In this document: in pieces, positions 44,843-58,427 of the stretch | How positions within the stretch are numbered: the stretch's first letter is position 1 | Layout of the letters: each line of letters opens with the position of its first letter | Assembly: GCA_025331435.1 (NCBI GenBank) | Contig: JAIWNI010000025.1 | Location: forward strand, 248,001-312,000 | Reading direction: 5' to 3' | Length of the DNA: 64,000 nucleotides | From: Choanephora cucurbitarum | Lineage: Eukaryota > Mucoromycota > Mucoromycetes > Mucorales > Choanephoraceae | The notes under the pieces: model-generated | Seen by the model: the letters and a program-made list of their open reading frames with translations, nothing else | Databases searched by the model: none | What the model was told of the DNA's origin: nothing | Program-made: the position numbers and the translations under genes

Positions 44843-47800
44843 TTATGTATATTTTGTGAAATCAAGCAAAGCCTCATAAGGATAGCCATCTTTGCCCATC
44901 TTTCCAGGTGTACCAATATCATTTGTGCTTGGCGTGTTGGCGGCTGTTGTAGACTTGCCTGCCAATCGTTCCTTGACACGCAAGATCTGTCTAAGTCGTT
45001 CTCGCCAATGAGATACATACTCTCGTTTGCCACCTGCTCCTGCACTTTGCCAAAACACTTGAGCAAAAATATTGGCATGAAGGGCAGCACCACGCACAAA
45101 TCCAGGCAACGATTGCGCACTGACCAGCTTGGGCTCTCCCATGGGTCCAATATCAGGCATGTCAGGTCGCTTTTGCATCTCGACCTTAAAGAAGGTGTTC
45201 TCAGTACCTGTCATGGCATGCGTGGGTGAAACTGCTTCTGTTGAGATAGAGTGAGGGGATACCACGATATTGATAAAGTTGAATTGAGATGGAAGGGTAT
45301 CAAATGCATAATCCATGCCAGAATCGTTGTACACGATCGAGACATAATCATTGCCGATATGTCGCTTCTTGGCACTGCATTGAGGGTCGCGTGTCAGATC
45401 GGTCGGCATTAACGTGGCCACATGAAAGACGGCTTCTGTCACATCGTCTTTCCAAAAGTAGGCGAAGGGACCATCAATATCCATTTCTCTATCCAAACCG
45501 CCCGAATTTCCCGTGCGCCCGCGCAACTGCTGAATGGTACCTAAAGCATTTAGGAAGCGAACGTAATCAGGCGAACCATACGTGTTAGCCAAGATATCCA
45601 CTTCGTGAGTCTGTCCTTTGCCGACATAAAGTACACCAATCTTGTGGAAATCGACAACTGGAATACGATCAAAGGTAGCAAGGGTACGTGCTGTGGAATC
45701 GTCATTGGGTAAAGGGGGAGAGATGTCCATTGCACGAGCCATGTCAGGGTAATTGTTGAATTGAAGGTATAAGAAGCTTGGATCAATAGAAGGATCTGTC
45801 TTGCGCAATGGTTGGGAGATAGGATGCACTGAAGCATCGATACTGGGTAGTCTTTTAGGTTCTGACATGATACTATGAACGCTTGCATGGGCTGCTGCCT
45901 CTGCTTGCTTTGGATTGGTTTCTTCAGGCAATGTATGTGCTTGTGGTAATAAGGTAGATGGTGATTTTGTGTCATTGGTGGCGTCTGACGAGGTTTTGTT
46001 GAGTATATCAATTAGTCCCTTTTGTGAAAGAGAAGGACGACGAGCAAGGCCTGGAGACATGCTGGCTGCAGAAGAAATGGTAACAGCAGGTGAAGCGGGA
46101 GGCGGGCCAGTGGAGGGTGCCATCACAAGTCCCTCTGATCTGGTAGCCACAGTAGCACTGACTACAGCTTGATCTGAAGGTCGGCGTGTGGGTGCACCTG
46201 CAGGAAATCGCTGTTTGCTACCATCATCATCATCAAAAGTAATTCCCAATGCCGAACCTTCTTGCTCTAATTCAACTTTGGGCTCTTCCTCTTCTTCTTT
46301 TTGCTCTAACTGTTCTTCTGATTCTTTTGCATGATCGGCAGACTGCTCTTGGCTCGCTTCTTCTCGATCTTTCAGGATTTGATGTGCTATCAAATTGGGT
46401 TGATACTGCATCATCAACAAAGCAGGTAAAGTACGATAATCAATGTCGTCCGACTTGATCTTGTTCTCCACATGACACATCATGGATACAGTACCAGAGG
46501 GTCTTCTGATAGTAACCTCAACCCAACCTAAGGACTTGGCAGTGCGCAAAGTCAATAGTGTATGACCGTAAACCCAAGTTCTTTGATCTTGCTTTGAAGA
46601 GCCTGGTGTTGCCACGTTTTGCTCACCATCACCCATCAATATCTTACTGACGATCGATTTTTCAGGCGACAAACCTACATCAGCAAAAGTAAATCGAGAG
46701 AGCATGTCTATACAGGTATAGGTTTGTTCATCAATCGGCTTGCCTAGAGAGATACCGCTCAGTAGTCTTTGAACAATGAACGGTACATGCTTTCTACGTT
46801 CTCTTAAAGGAATAGCAGTGAACCAAACAGTGATCACAAGGTATGCCATAATCAAAACATATTGCTTCAATGCTCCTTGACTAATATCGTTTTGTGTTCC
46901 TGAAATCGATAGAGTAGGTGAAGCAACACTGTGGCCTATATTGCTGACATTCGCGTTGTTAATGCTGGCATTAGAGGTCATAAGAGGAGATGCTGAGGGT
47001 GTGTTCAAAGGTGAGGATTGTTGCTGTTGAGAACGAGAATGTTGCAGATAATTGAGGGCAATGGCAAATACAGGCTTATACATATCTCCAGTAAAATTAG
47101 CGTACAAATCAGGCAATCGAGCTAGAGCACTCAGAAACTCCAAAATATGAACAGATACGCTGCTGACTGAAATAATTTGAGACATGCGTTGTAAAATCTC
47201 ATTCAACATCTTCGTTACTGAAAGAGGCATTTCATGGCAACAAACAGAGAGCGAGTTGATACAAAGACGAGTAGCTGATGTCACCTGCATGATACCCACA
47301 TAGAACGCATACACAATCTCATCCTGATCTTGTTTTGGTTCAGTGAAGATACGGCGATAAGATATCAAGACAGTCAAAAGGTTATAGGCATGAACAGTAA
47401 GATCATTGCGTTTGATCTGAGGTGGTATATTACTGACATTTTCCAAAAACTTGCGAGTACTTGTCCACCGGACCAGTAAGCGGCGAAGCTTATTGACAGC
47501 AGGAGAAGCACCGCAAAAGAGATGTTTGTTGCTGAGCTGTTGGGACATGCGCCTCAAAACGAACAAGACAACTACCCAGTTGGGGGAATCGGATAAAACT
47601 TGAATATATGCCTGTAGCATTTGGTCAATATCAAGCACAATGTCGTTCTCAGGATCCTCACTGTAAGACAGAATAGTAGCGTTAGGGTAAAATACGGGTT
47701 TTTTGACAGCTGCAGTAGTTGTGTTGGTTTTGATGGCTGGGCCTGGCATAAAGCTATCTTGTGATCTCTTTAGTTTGGCCTCCATTTGTTTCTTTTGCTG

Positions 47801-50072
47801 TTGAGAACGAATGAATGCAATCACACTGTTTTCTTCTTGAATAGCTAAAAAGAAATAGGTTTGTATTTTGAGAAAAGTATAACATTACAGGCTGAAAAGA
47901 AAAATAGATAGAGAGTGGGGGAACAAATGACTTACTGTCCTCAATCAGGTAGATATGGTGATTCGTAGGGCAACGAAGACGTAAAAACAAATCAAGAGCA
48001 ACAATTCTAGACCCACCATAAGGACAAGCAAGATCTGAAGGATTGTTTGCAATTTCTGTCAAAACTGCAAATGTCTTTTGACATAGCTTGCCATTGGATG
48101 CCAGCAACAAGTTTTCGAACACTTCCGAAAGCCCAAGCGTGGCGGGGACACCTGTACATTCTGTCTGATTTTTGAAAAACGCATCTGAGGCTGTATCCAT
48201 CACGAAATTAGAGGTATTCGCAACGGATCGGTGTGGATGCAACGACTGAGGGTGACTCCGAGATTTGGGTTGCACAACATTCGTCACACAGCTACAGGTG
48301 GTACATTGACCAAGAATGGATACCAAGCGTTCAAAGATCGACTCATTTTGACAATCAGACAAGGATGAAACAATCAGGTCAATGGCCAACTGACGGATGG
48401 CATGATCTGTTTCTTTCGGCAGCATTTGCATCATGGGTATCACAATGCTTTCATACATATCTTCTGAATAGAAATCCTTGACAGATGCACACACATCGCT
48501 CACTATCTGAAGCATCAAAAGGCGAGTGGCTGATGTAGTTGTGTTTGGATTTGTGTGAATGAAAAACATATTGGTGAGTTCCTGCAACAGAGTCAGCCAG
48601 TTTTCAGTAGAAGGCAATAAAGAGTGTTCGGTCACATAATATTCCAGCAATAACCGAGCTGTGTTGTCATCACAATAGCCACGAAGTTCGTAGAGCACTT
48701 GCATGAAGCGAATCAGTGGTCCCTTGTACAGCTTGTTTTTGAGTAACCGGATCACAGTCTGACTAAATCGAGAAAATTGCAGGATGCATAAAGATGCATC
48801 TGATGTAAGGTTAAAAAGGTCTACATCATAATTGCTATTATTGTCGGTTATTTTGAGTATATACTGCACAATCAAGTCTATTATGTCCCAAACAGTCTCC
48901 CATTCCATCAATCCAAGATCGTTGTCTTCTGATTCGACTAGGGCCATTAGGCACTCTAAGATTGTTCCGTGAGTGGTATCTGTACCTTTGCTGGCAGCTC
49001 TCTTCAGGTACATTAAAATGACTGAATCTGATAGCATATACGTCTCTACACCTGTTTTATTCTTTCCCCAAGCTGTCTCGCTCAACAGCCTCATGGCACC
49101 TTTGATCAATACATTCTCATCCTTCTTCGAGGGTTCTTGATCGATGAATCGACAGATGGTGAGAATGGCAGAGTGAGCACAATGAGATCGAAGCAAGTTT
49201 TGGTAAATTGGCCAACAGGCGATGGTTGATTTTGCTGTGCTGTTAGGAGGCAAGAGAATGACAGAAGAAGCCAACATATCTAAAAAGGGTGTGAGTGCTT
49301 CAAAAGGTACGAATCGATAGCGAACGACGATGTCTGTGAATTCGAGACATGCTTGTCTGTCGCCTGGTTGATGAGAAGAAAAAAAGGCTTGGTGAACTGC
49401 TAAGAGTATCTGGGTGACCTCATCATCTTCGAAAAGAGCAAAATTGAACTTGCAGATCACAGTCAAGAGATGCAATATTTCACTTAAATAGGGTATCGTC
49501 TGTTGTTGTTGTTGTGATGGTTGATGTTCAATTGCCATTTCTAACCAGTGAATCAATAGTTTGCAAACGTTCTTTTCAAATCCAGAGATATCTCGACCAC
49601 CTTTGCATAATGCAAACAAAACTCGATACATATCGTTAAAATCATCCCAAACCGTATAACTGCGCAAAAGAGCATAGAAAGTGACCCGTGCCATGCCCAA
49701 ATCGGCATATTGACCCATAATGCAAGCCTGCATGAATTCAAAAACAGTGTGTCGAGCTTCCTGTGGCATGTTGGGCTGCAAAATGTCTTGGACTGTAAAG
49801 AACACATTTTCCAGGTGAGTAAAGCGATAGTTTTTGCAGATGTCTGAGAATGCCTGCAAGTGTTTGCATCGAGAAGCCAAAGGTTGATTTACTTCAAGTA
49901 ATGGTAAAACAGGTCGTGCATCAAGTGGTTGGGAAGGATCTCTTGAAGAGAGATTCAAACAAGCTTCTACAGAGATGGATGAGGCGCGTGGTCGAAGTAT
50001 GTTGCTAAACCATGCCGTAGGTTGCTTTGACGAGCTGTGTGGAGTAGGTGAAGGTGGAGGATTGCTCGACAT
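44843..50072 (-). CDS. TSC2: tuberin (TSC2) homologue, Rheb GTPase-activating protein
   Basis: Two exons (50072-47936 and 47844-44843) encode 1712 residues, near the length of human tuberin. Residues about 60-1150 are helical repeats: the N-terminal domain that binds hamartin (for example CKNYRFTHLENVFFTVQDIL) and the tuberin-type DUF3384 region (LLKNKLYKGPLIRFMQVLYE, LRSYTVWDDFNDMYRVLFALCKG). An acidic, Ser/Pro-rich linker follows, then a RapGAP domain at about residues 1400-1630: FDRIPVVDFHKIGVLYVGKG, PDYVRFLNALG, FHVATLMPT, and HIGNDYVSIVYNDSG. Asn1544 there matches the catalytic Asn thumb of tuberin, and the FNFINIVVSP strand follows. It should turn off Rheb and so restrain TORC1. Fission yeast has it, budding yeast does not. 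No hamartin gene is seen in this window. Confidence 0.94.
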
Positions 50073-52521
50073 TTTCTAAAAAAAAAAAGACAAAGCTTTT
50101 ACTTCTTTAAAGAGGAGGAAGGGGATATATGAAATAAAAGCTTTTTTCTTTTCTTTAGTTGTTGCTTCTTTTGTAGTTGCTTATAAAGAAATAGTTTTAC
50201 ACTTCGTACTATTTCCCAAAAGAAAAAAAGAAAAAAAAAAGTACTTTGCGCGGATTTTATTTTTGAGAGCCCAAAGAAAGGCTAATATGCTTCCTGATCT
50301 TCATTGATTGGCTATCGAGCTTTGAAGTTTCTTTTTTGAAAATATGGTAGGAAGATGACAACGAAGATGCTTTTATTATTTATAAGGTTTGTTCTGCACA
50401 TAGAGCATACTCTTCATGTTCAGAGACCTTTTCTTCTTCTGTTGAAAGCGTCTTTCTTGGGAGGTTTTCTCTTTGACAATATAAGTGTAAATGAATGTTG
50501 CATAGTTGATTTACTTCTCGGAAAGACAGATTTTTCACAGTTCCTTTCCGGTGTTTACCCGTGATTGGTCATTCCTCTTCATGGCACTATGCTTGTTTTT
50601 ATGATAGTACATGCTGCCTAACTCATATGAGATACAATATAAAGAGGCTTCTAAGATATCTGTACACATATGGTAGATAAAACAACATTTTGTCTGTTTA
50701 TAACCTGTTTGGTATAGCCTGTATTTGTAACTATCAGCTTCTATAAGGCTTGTACTAGCATAAATGCATTATTTCTCATTCGACAAATTGGTAACTTGTG
50801 CTCAGAATAAGACAATAGTATAACATTTCATGTTGCTTTAATCGAGACAATCGCCTTACTTCTGATAGGTCTTATAGGGAATAATTAAGGAACTGTGTTG
50901 CCTTCTCTTTCTTTCTTCTACTTCTTTTCTCACTTAAAGTACATAGAGTGACTGAAACATCAACAAAAACAAAGTTGGCAGATTACAACAGCTGTGTATG
51001 TAACACAAGCATCGGCCATCTAACGATTGAATAAGTATAGATGCTAATCTGGCAGTTCTCTGTATCAAGCTTTTCAAACAAATAAAAGTTATTCGTCTCA
51101 ATCTAGATAAAACGCTATAGAACATTGCCAGCAACAGCTCCAGTAGTGTGTTGCTTGTGCCCTTTCATGGATAATGTCTTGACGATAGAATGCGAAATGT
51201 TATCGTCACCTTCCGAGGCGATAGTGCATTTGATAGAGAAAGTGCTACAAAGGCTGTTTGTAGTGGCAGTACTAGAGATGATAAAGATCTACAAGCTTGA
51301 CTCATGATTTGGACCTAAATTCATAGCAAGCATTCTATGTAAAATCATCTCTTCCTGTCGTCTAAGTTAGTAGGCAGATACCAGACTTTTATCCCAAAAC
51401 GAACCGAGAATGAGATGTCGTTTACGCCAACACATTACATAGCAGCAACACCACTAGCTTGCTTCGATTATCTATAGCACATTCAAAATAGATGAAGGCA
51501 TTTTGCAAAGAGACTGACTAAAAATTTCTTGCCCTAGATGTCTAGATAGGCTTTCTACCTCAAAACTGTTCAATGATATGCTTCATTTTGAAAAGACCAT
51601 ACAAATTGTGTGAATAATCTTTATTAGTGGTAATATCTGTAATATATTTCAGAACAAAGCCTTCAAAATCTTTCAATAGGTGTATTCACACTTTTAATAT
51701 TCTATTCACTGCTAGAGACTTTTCGTACACAGCTACATATCCGATCCAATGATAACAATCAATGCTTGTAGCAAAGCTGCTTCTTTTCGTAAATAAGGTA
51801 GCTTCTAGGAAATCTAGGTTTACTCTATCAACTGTCGATACAAATGAACCAGGCGTATGGCTGCAAGATAAGGCGTAAGACTGAAAAATACGCATATAGA
51901 GCAGGGCAAGTCGGTTGCAGGCTATTATGTCCTGGCCGGTTGTTGATATATACGCAAACTACCAGGATTTCATGCATTGCTGCAAGGTGATCAAGGCAAT
52001 CCAAAAAACAAGACACGAATCTTGGAAAGCTATTATCCTGGTCGGCTAATACGGGTTTTTGTAACCACTTCACCCTACGACGTGATTTTGCCCTAAGAGT
52101 GAGAAATCTCTAGCCCCAATGTCACACTATCTCTATATTCTGAGGTCGAAATATTCTCCCAGAATTTATTGAGATCCTCAAACAAGAGTTTGTACTAGTA
52201 TTGGTCCCACCCTATGACCAAACTCGTCAAAAGATCAAAGAGTTCAATGACAATAACAATTGAGTCTTTATACATATTTTTCGAATCAATGAATAAAGAA
52301 GATCACAGCATTCCATATGAACACAAATTCTTTTTAGTCTTTGTATCTAGCGTACGCAAAAAAGAATCTTGGTGCGCAAATTCAGTCTGAAAAACCAAAA
52401 CAAAGAAAACACCATGAGGCGGTTGCTTAAAACAAGTAAAAACGTAAGCTTAAGAAATTGCATAAATTATTTTCATTCATTTGGTTTTTTTATCTATACA
52501 TATACTTAATTCAAACACATC
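50073..52521. other. 2.4-kb divergent interval between tuberin and the Sip3/Lam gene
   Basis: No gene I can support. Several frames of 60-80 codons exist (50355-50564, 51125-51307, 51828-52073 minus) without recognisable features. The stretch 51830-52260 has higher GC content and could be gene debris. No repeat family recognised. Confidence 0.5.
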
Positions 52522-55500
52522 ATGTTACAGCCATCACTTGTGTCTTCTTCAACCAACACACTCACTATACAAGATGTTGTACTTGACTCACCTGTCTGGA
52601 GATCAAATCTACTTCACCTGCAAGATCAAGTTGATCTATTTGAAAAGTGGGTTGAGGGTTTCATGAAGGCACTCAGGAGTTACATTGAATCTATTGTCAG
52701 TAAGTTGAATTCAACTAGACAAAACAGTCGATTTGTATCTCAACTGCCTAAACAGAGCATAATATGCAAGCCAGCAATCTGTGCAAAAAGACCTTATTGA
52801 CTGGATTAGACGGTACATTGATTGGTAAGAAGCAAATATTTCTTGGTTCAGATGAATCTTTAGATAATAAGAAAATAGAAAAATAGATAACACAATTGCA
52901 GGCAATGTGGTCACTCGATTTGCAACTACCTTACAGTTCACTATTGCCTACAAGACAAAAATGGTCAGTGGGAGGATAGTATGATATATCTATAGATTTA
53001 TTGACAACTTTGTAGGCCTCAGATTTAGAAGATACCTTACTTGTACCACTACAGAATATAGTTAAAAACGATCTCAAGACATTTAAAGAGACAAGGAAAC
53101 AGTTTGAGAGGACACTAGATCGATATGAGGCTCAACTGAATCGATATTATGTCCTTAGTAAACAAAAGGAAGCTAGTGCATTAAGAGAAGATGCTTTTCA
53201 GATGTTTGAGTTGCGCAAGTCCTATGTGCGATCAAGTGTTGATTTCTTTTCTATTCTAGTCTCATTCAAGACTAATTTGGAACAGCTGTTAGTGAGTTGC
53301 TTTGCAGATGCACTCGGAGCTTATATTCAGGATATCGATGAGTCTGCAGCAGCTTGTGATCATGTGCGCACTAAACTGAATGGCTGGAAACAATGGATGG
53401 ATGAGAATAAGATGACGAGTGAATATCAACTTACCAAGATCAACAATCGATGCCTTGAACTACAGGATGCGTATATCAATAAATCAAAGCCAAATCGATC
53501 GCTCAAACGCTATTCGACCTTATCGAATGATCCAATGGTGGCTGTATCGCCTACAGAGAACACGAGCGATGACGACAGTAATAGCAACAAAGAATGGGTC
53601 AATACACTAAAGAAGGGAGAGAAACAAGGTTATCTGAATTGCCGCATTGTCTCATCTAGAAACAGAACACCCTGGAGTAGACGATGGTTCTTTTTACAAC
53701 AAGGCTGGTTTGGTACCTGCACTGTCTCTACCATTCAGAAAGAAAAGGGGTGTGTTATGGTCAATGATCGTATTCGTATAACAGAGGCTACATTCCGTGT
53801 CTTTTCAGAAAGCGATCGACGATTCTGTTTTGATTTGATCCACCCGAAATACACTTTCCATCTACAGGCAGAGACAGACCAAGAAATGCAACAATGGCTT
53901 TGGGCTATGGAACAAGCCAAAGAAGCAGAGTTATCTTCTGAAGATAGTGTACCTCAGGCACTTTTGTCCCCAAAAGCAAATATGTTCAACAAGTTATCGA
54001 ATAAAGACAATACTTCTCTTGTTGTTGCCATGTCAACCTCACCTTTACCCAGTCCAACTTTAGAACCCAGTCTATCGACCACCACCTCTTCTTTAACCAG
54101 TGTGATGATTCGAGAAAGTCAGACTGTACCATTGGAAGAAACAATACCCGAAGTCACAAACACCAACCGACTCTCCCTCTCATCCTGGGGTATGCCTTGG
54201 TTGAGCACCAGCATGAACGCATTCTCTCATAATAGTACAGACGATGATGCTAATACCACGCCATCTTTATTCCCTATTACTACACCATCCAATTCATCCA
54301 CTACTAATAACACTACTAATAATTCTAATACTAATACCATACAAACTGAGCAACAAGACACAAACCAGTTGATCGTTTGGCCAACCAAACTTGAACTAGA
54401 CACACCCAAACCAAACCTACCTCGATACAGTGCCCATCTAGAAGAAAGCCAAAGAGAACTTAGACGCTACTTTGATCATGTACCTGAAGAAGAAACCGTG
54501 CTCGAATCGCTTATTGCATCCTTCTATCCTTCTACCGAGGGATACAGCGGCAAGATGTATTTGACACAATCTCGCATTTGGTTCTACAGTTGCACTTTTA
54601 TGACGTGTGTTCATGTGGTCGTCATTCCTTTGGCCCATATCAAATCAGTCCATTTGGAGAATAGCACATTAATCCTGGTAGAGACAGAGACTGACAAATT
54701 CTGCTTTAGTGTCTGGCTGACATCACCTGCCACCATTGTGGAGAAAATCAAGTACGCTGTAGAACATCACAAGACTATCCCACTCGATCAGTTTTATGAT
54801 GACTTGCGCCGAATTCATCCTCCAAAGCGAAAGACAAAAATACCCACAAGTCATGTGACGACGACGATGTCAAACACGCTCTATACATCTGTCACACCTT
54901 TAACTGTACAGGCACAACAACAACAGCCTATCTTGATCAAACAAAATCCTTCTACTTCAACATCTAATACCACAGATGAAGGTGAAGATACCCATAGTAT
55001 GGCCAACCCAGAGGAGGACTTTGCTTCTTCTCTAGGTACTTCCTTTCACAGTTCGCCTGCTCAGGGCGCCTTGGCAGCCGTGGCAGCCAGGAGTCAGCAA
55101 CGCAAATCGAAATCCGCACTTTCCTCACAACCTATTGTGGCCGAGACATTGACAGCAGAACCTTCTTTATTGACAGAAGAGGTAGATGAATGGCCATCTG
55201 ATGTGCTGAAGCCTCAAGAAAAGGTATCTTGTCGCTGCAAAGATCATTTGGAGAAGATCGAGACAGACCTTGTACTGGACATCAGCCCCAAAGCTTTGTT
55301 CGATCTCTTGTTTTCAGACCGTGGTACGCTATGGCACAAGCTGAATCAAGTCAAGAACAACAGCCCGCCCGTCCTTTCACCTTGGCAACAACAGGAGCGT
55401 ACTATGGAATACATCATGCCTGTCTCTAATCCATTAGTTAAAGTCAAGGAAGCTAATGTGATTGAGGCACAGCAGATTATTGAGCAACAACCTTATCTAT

Positions 55501-56312
55501 CTTATGTTGTCATGGTAAGCACCAAGACACCTCAATTGCCTTATGCAGACGCATTTGTGCCTTGTATTAAGTACTGCATCACTTATGTCTCGCCCACACA
55601 ATCTCGACTGGTCTGCTCTATGGGCGTGCAATGGTTAAAGACTATCTTTGTTAAAGGTATGGTAAACCGTGCTGCTATGAAAGGCATGCAAGAGACAGTA
55701 CAAGGTTTGGTCTCTCTTCTCCAACAAGAACTGGCTTCGAAATCATCAAAAGAGCCTGCAAAAGATGAAAAGCAGATACCATCAAAGCAACCGACCAAAC
55801 GCCAGCCACACGATGATTCACAACAACAAAAGAAAGAGCGAAAGGAAAAGAACATAAAGTGGCCTTCATTATGGACATGGATCTTGTGCGTTCTCTGTAT
55901 GTTATCGACCATTCATCAGCTCTATTTGCAGCACAAGTATCAAGCATTAGTCCAAGAAAACCAAACAGTGAGTTGGCGAGGTGTCTATTTGCGCGATATT
56001 GAAGAGCATTTGATACAAAGAGAGCAAACCGCGACACGCATGAACCATTCTGTCTATGCACTCTTTCAGGAAGCCAAAGAGAAGAAGGACACAAAATGGT
56101 CCAGCAGGCAGCATCGTATTATGGCAGCAGAGATCAGTATCATGAAAGAGAAATTAGGTGTCCTTCGATTTGAGTTGCTTTCCAACTTTCGTATCTTGAA
56201 TCTGATTGAACATCAATTGTTGGAAAATGAGTATCATAATTGGGTAGCAGATCAATTACTTGATTGTAAAGAAGATGCAGTGTGTCATCTTTTACGTAAA
56301 GAAATTACATGA
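52522..56312 (+). CDS. Sip3/Lam-type sterol-transfer protein (BAR-PH-GRAM-VASt-TM)
   Basis: Four exons: 52522-52699, 52756-52824, 52902-52963 and 53016-56312; 1201 residues. Approximate order: a BAR/coiled-coil region to about 270 (DVVLDSPVWRSNLLHLQDQV, TFKETRKQFERTLDRYEAQL, FELRKSYVRSSVDFF), a PH domain near 300-400 (KQGYLNCRIVSS to MQQWLWAMEQ), Ser/Thr/Asn linkers, a GRAM domain near 593-685 (FYPSTEGYSGKMYLTQSRIW), a VASt/StART-like domain near 840-1010 (LVLDISPKALFDLLFSDRG, MEYIMPVSNPLVKVKEANVI), and one helix at 1050-1073 (WPSLWTWILCVLCMLSTIHQ). In yeast, Sip3/Lam3 and Ysp1/Lam1 sit in ER-plasma membrane contacts and bind sterols. The first three short exons were joined by phase. It converges on BMT2 with 23 bases between stops. 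Confidence 0.88.
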
Positions 56313-56335
56313 TAATAAATCTATACAATTTGTTT

Positions 56336-57232
56336 TTATTCAATGACTACACAGAAATTGTTCTTGCCACCACCATCTTCTAATACTTTCTTCTTCCATT
56401 GAACCTTTCTAGTGTTTGTTTTTTCAGTAAGTTCGAATAAATAATAGGCTAGTTTGTTTGAAAAATGATGGTGGAGACATTTGGTATAACCTATTGACTT
56501 CATCATGTCCAATAAGTGTGTGTGTGTCATATATCTTGAATTTGTCACACAAGGCAAAGGAACAACAAGGAAAAGGTAATGAAGTCGATCTTGTACACTT
56601 GGCAACGTCAGGAAATTGCGTGTATGAATCAACATGCGACCTTTTGAATACAATAAGTTTCTTTTGTGTGTTTTGATTAGATAAAAAGTTCACTTGCCTC
56701 TAGCTTTTGGATCACCCACGAAATTAATGACTAAACTTAAACAGACAATATCAAATTTATCTTGATCTGTTGTAGGTGGCTTCATTTCCAAGAAATCTTG
56801 CTTCTCAATGTCTGGATGCTGAGGATTAAGATCGATAGGCTTTGCTGTGATCCAAGGATAAGGTTTATAGTTATCTGGTGCAACAGCGCCAATATCTAAC
56901 ACTCGCAATGTTTCTACTTTCTTGGTGCTATATTGTTTTAATGTCTGGATAAGCCATTTAGACGAATCGCCTCCTCTTGATTTACTCTGGCCTAGTTGGG
57001 AAGCCTTTTGGTACCAGTCAAGGCCGCCCATGGACTCCATGGCTTCAAGGATCGTTTGTTCTTGAGCACGATCAATCTCGGCTTCGGCTCGACACTTGGC
57101 TAGTTCTTTATTGAGCACATGAAATCGACGGATCAGTCTGGCTGTCTCTACTCGAGATTGTTTGAATTTTGCAGTAGTTGTAGGTTGTGTCTTTAAAGTG
57201 ATGGGTTGTTTCTTTTTGGCTTTCTTGGGCAT
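56336..57232 (-). CDS. BMT2: 25S rRNA adenine-N1 methyltransferase Bmt2
   Basis: Two exons (57232-56698 and 56640-56336), 279 residues, near the usual size. It starts with a Lys-rich nucleolar-type tail MPKKAKKKQPITLK. The family core follows: MESMGGLDWYQKASQLGQSK, the SAM-binding VLDIGAVAPDNYKPYPW and IDLNPQHPDIEKQDFLE, then FDIVCLSLVINFVGDPKARG and MLIHTRNFL. Bmt2 makes m1A in helix 65 of 25S rRNA (position 2142 in budding yeast). The exon junction needs a GC donor (AGAG|GCAAGT) paired with AG; no GT donor restores the conserved ARGRMLIHT reading. Confidence 0.93.
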
Positions 57233-58427
57233 AATGGTTATTTGAATAGAGAGTAGCTAATTCAAGAAGGTAGAAAAAAAATTACATTATTGACTTTTAT
57301 TTTTGAGACTAAAGTAAAGAATCTAATGGGAAGAAACCAGCTTGATATTTTGGAAGTTGTACATTTCATCGATGCAAAGACGTGTATTTGTAACTTGTCT
57401 GGAACAAAATGATGAGACATGTAACCTCATCAGAGCCTTGTTGTCGTCAATAAAATAGAGACTATAACTATACTGTGTACGCTGTTCTTGAAAGAGCAAA
57501 GCTTGAGAACGACTTCAAGATATTTTATTCATCACCATTGGAAGGAGGAAAGATAAACCTTTACTCGCTTTATAAAAGGTAAATGCCTGTTTAATAGAAT
57601 TTCATTATTGATTAAGATTTTGATATACTGTCCTCAATGTACTTCGAAACAGATTCGTTTATTCTTATGGTTGTAGGTGTACGTAGAATAGGTGAAATTG
57701 ATAGTTACTTATCGTGAATGAATTGTTGGTCTCAAAACCTAGCTATATATATATATATATATATATAACGTGCCAACGAGCAACAACGCTACCTTGACTA
57801 CAATCTCTTTGGCATATCATGTCCTGAAGGTTTGATATAAGGCACCGTATAAAACTTGTGTACAGGGAGTTTGAATAATACCAATTAAGCCACAAAGGTA
57901 CACTTTTTCATCTTGTTTGCATTACAATAAGACAAACTCAAATCATAAGTCGATTGACAAATAGAGTATAGCAAAAGATAAGCTACTTTAATAATCAGTT
58001 TTCAGATGGTAATCACTTGAAAGGTTTACTATTGAGCCTTGCAAAGGCCTGAAGAAACACATTCAACAAGCGCAATCTCAATATCAGCTGGGCACTGATA
58101 AGAGGTTCGAAAAAGAACCCTAGTCGTTACGAAAAACGTCTCAAAGCATTTGATTACGATCAAGGAATTTGCCTTTTTTCAACAAAGATATCAGGCCTTT
58201 GTGTACTTTAGGGAAAACAAAACCTAGACACGTTTGCATCGAAAAGAGGCATTGAACCATAGGAACCACAAAATCGTTGTCAAATTTACTTTAACCTACA
58301 ATGGAAACAGTGATTTGACTAGCTGTATTGTTGAGTGTGAAGACAGACACACTTTGAAACCTTTTGAGCTGATTTTTTGCTGTGATCTCTCAAGTACCCA
58401 GAAGAACTTTTGTTTACTATCAGCATA
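57233..58427. other. gene-poor interval upstream of the foldback element
   Basis: About 1.2 kb of AT-rich DNA with a (TA)12 run at 57744-57767. A frame at 58234-58455 runs into the foldback element and has no recognisable protein feature. Confidence 0.5.
57744..57767. repeat. (TA)12 microsatellite
   Basis: An uninterrupted alternating T/A run in the interval between BMT2 and the glutaredoxin-like gene. Confidence 0.95.

Noticed and set aside
51125..52073. Possible gene in the tuberin/Sip3 interval
   Set aside because: Three short frames on different strands do not join by splice signals and show no motif.
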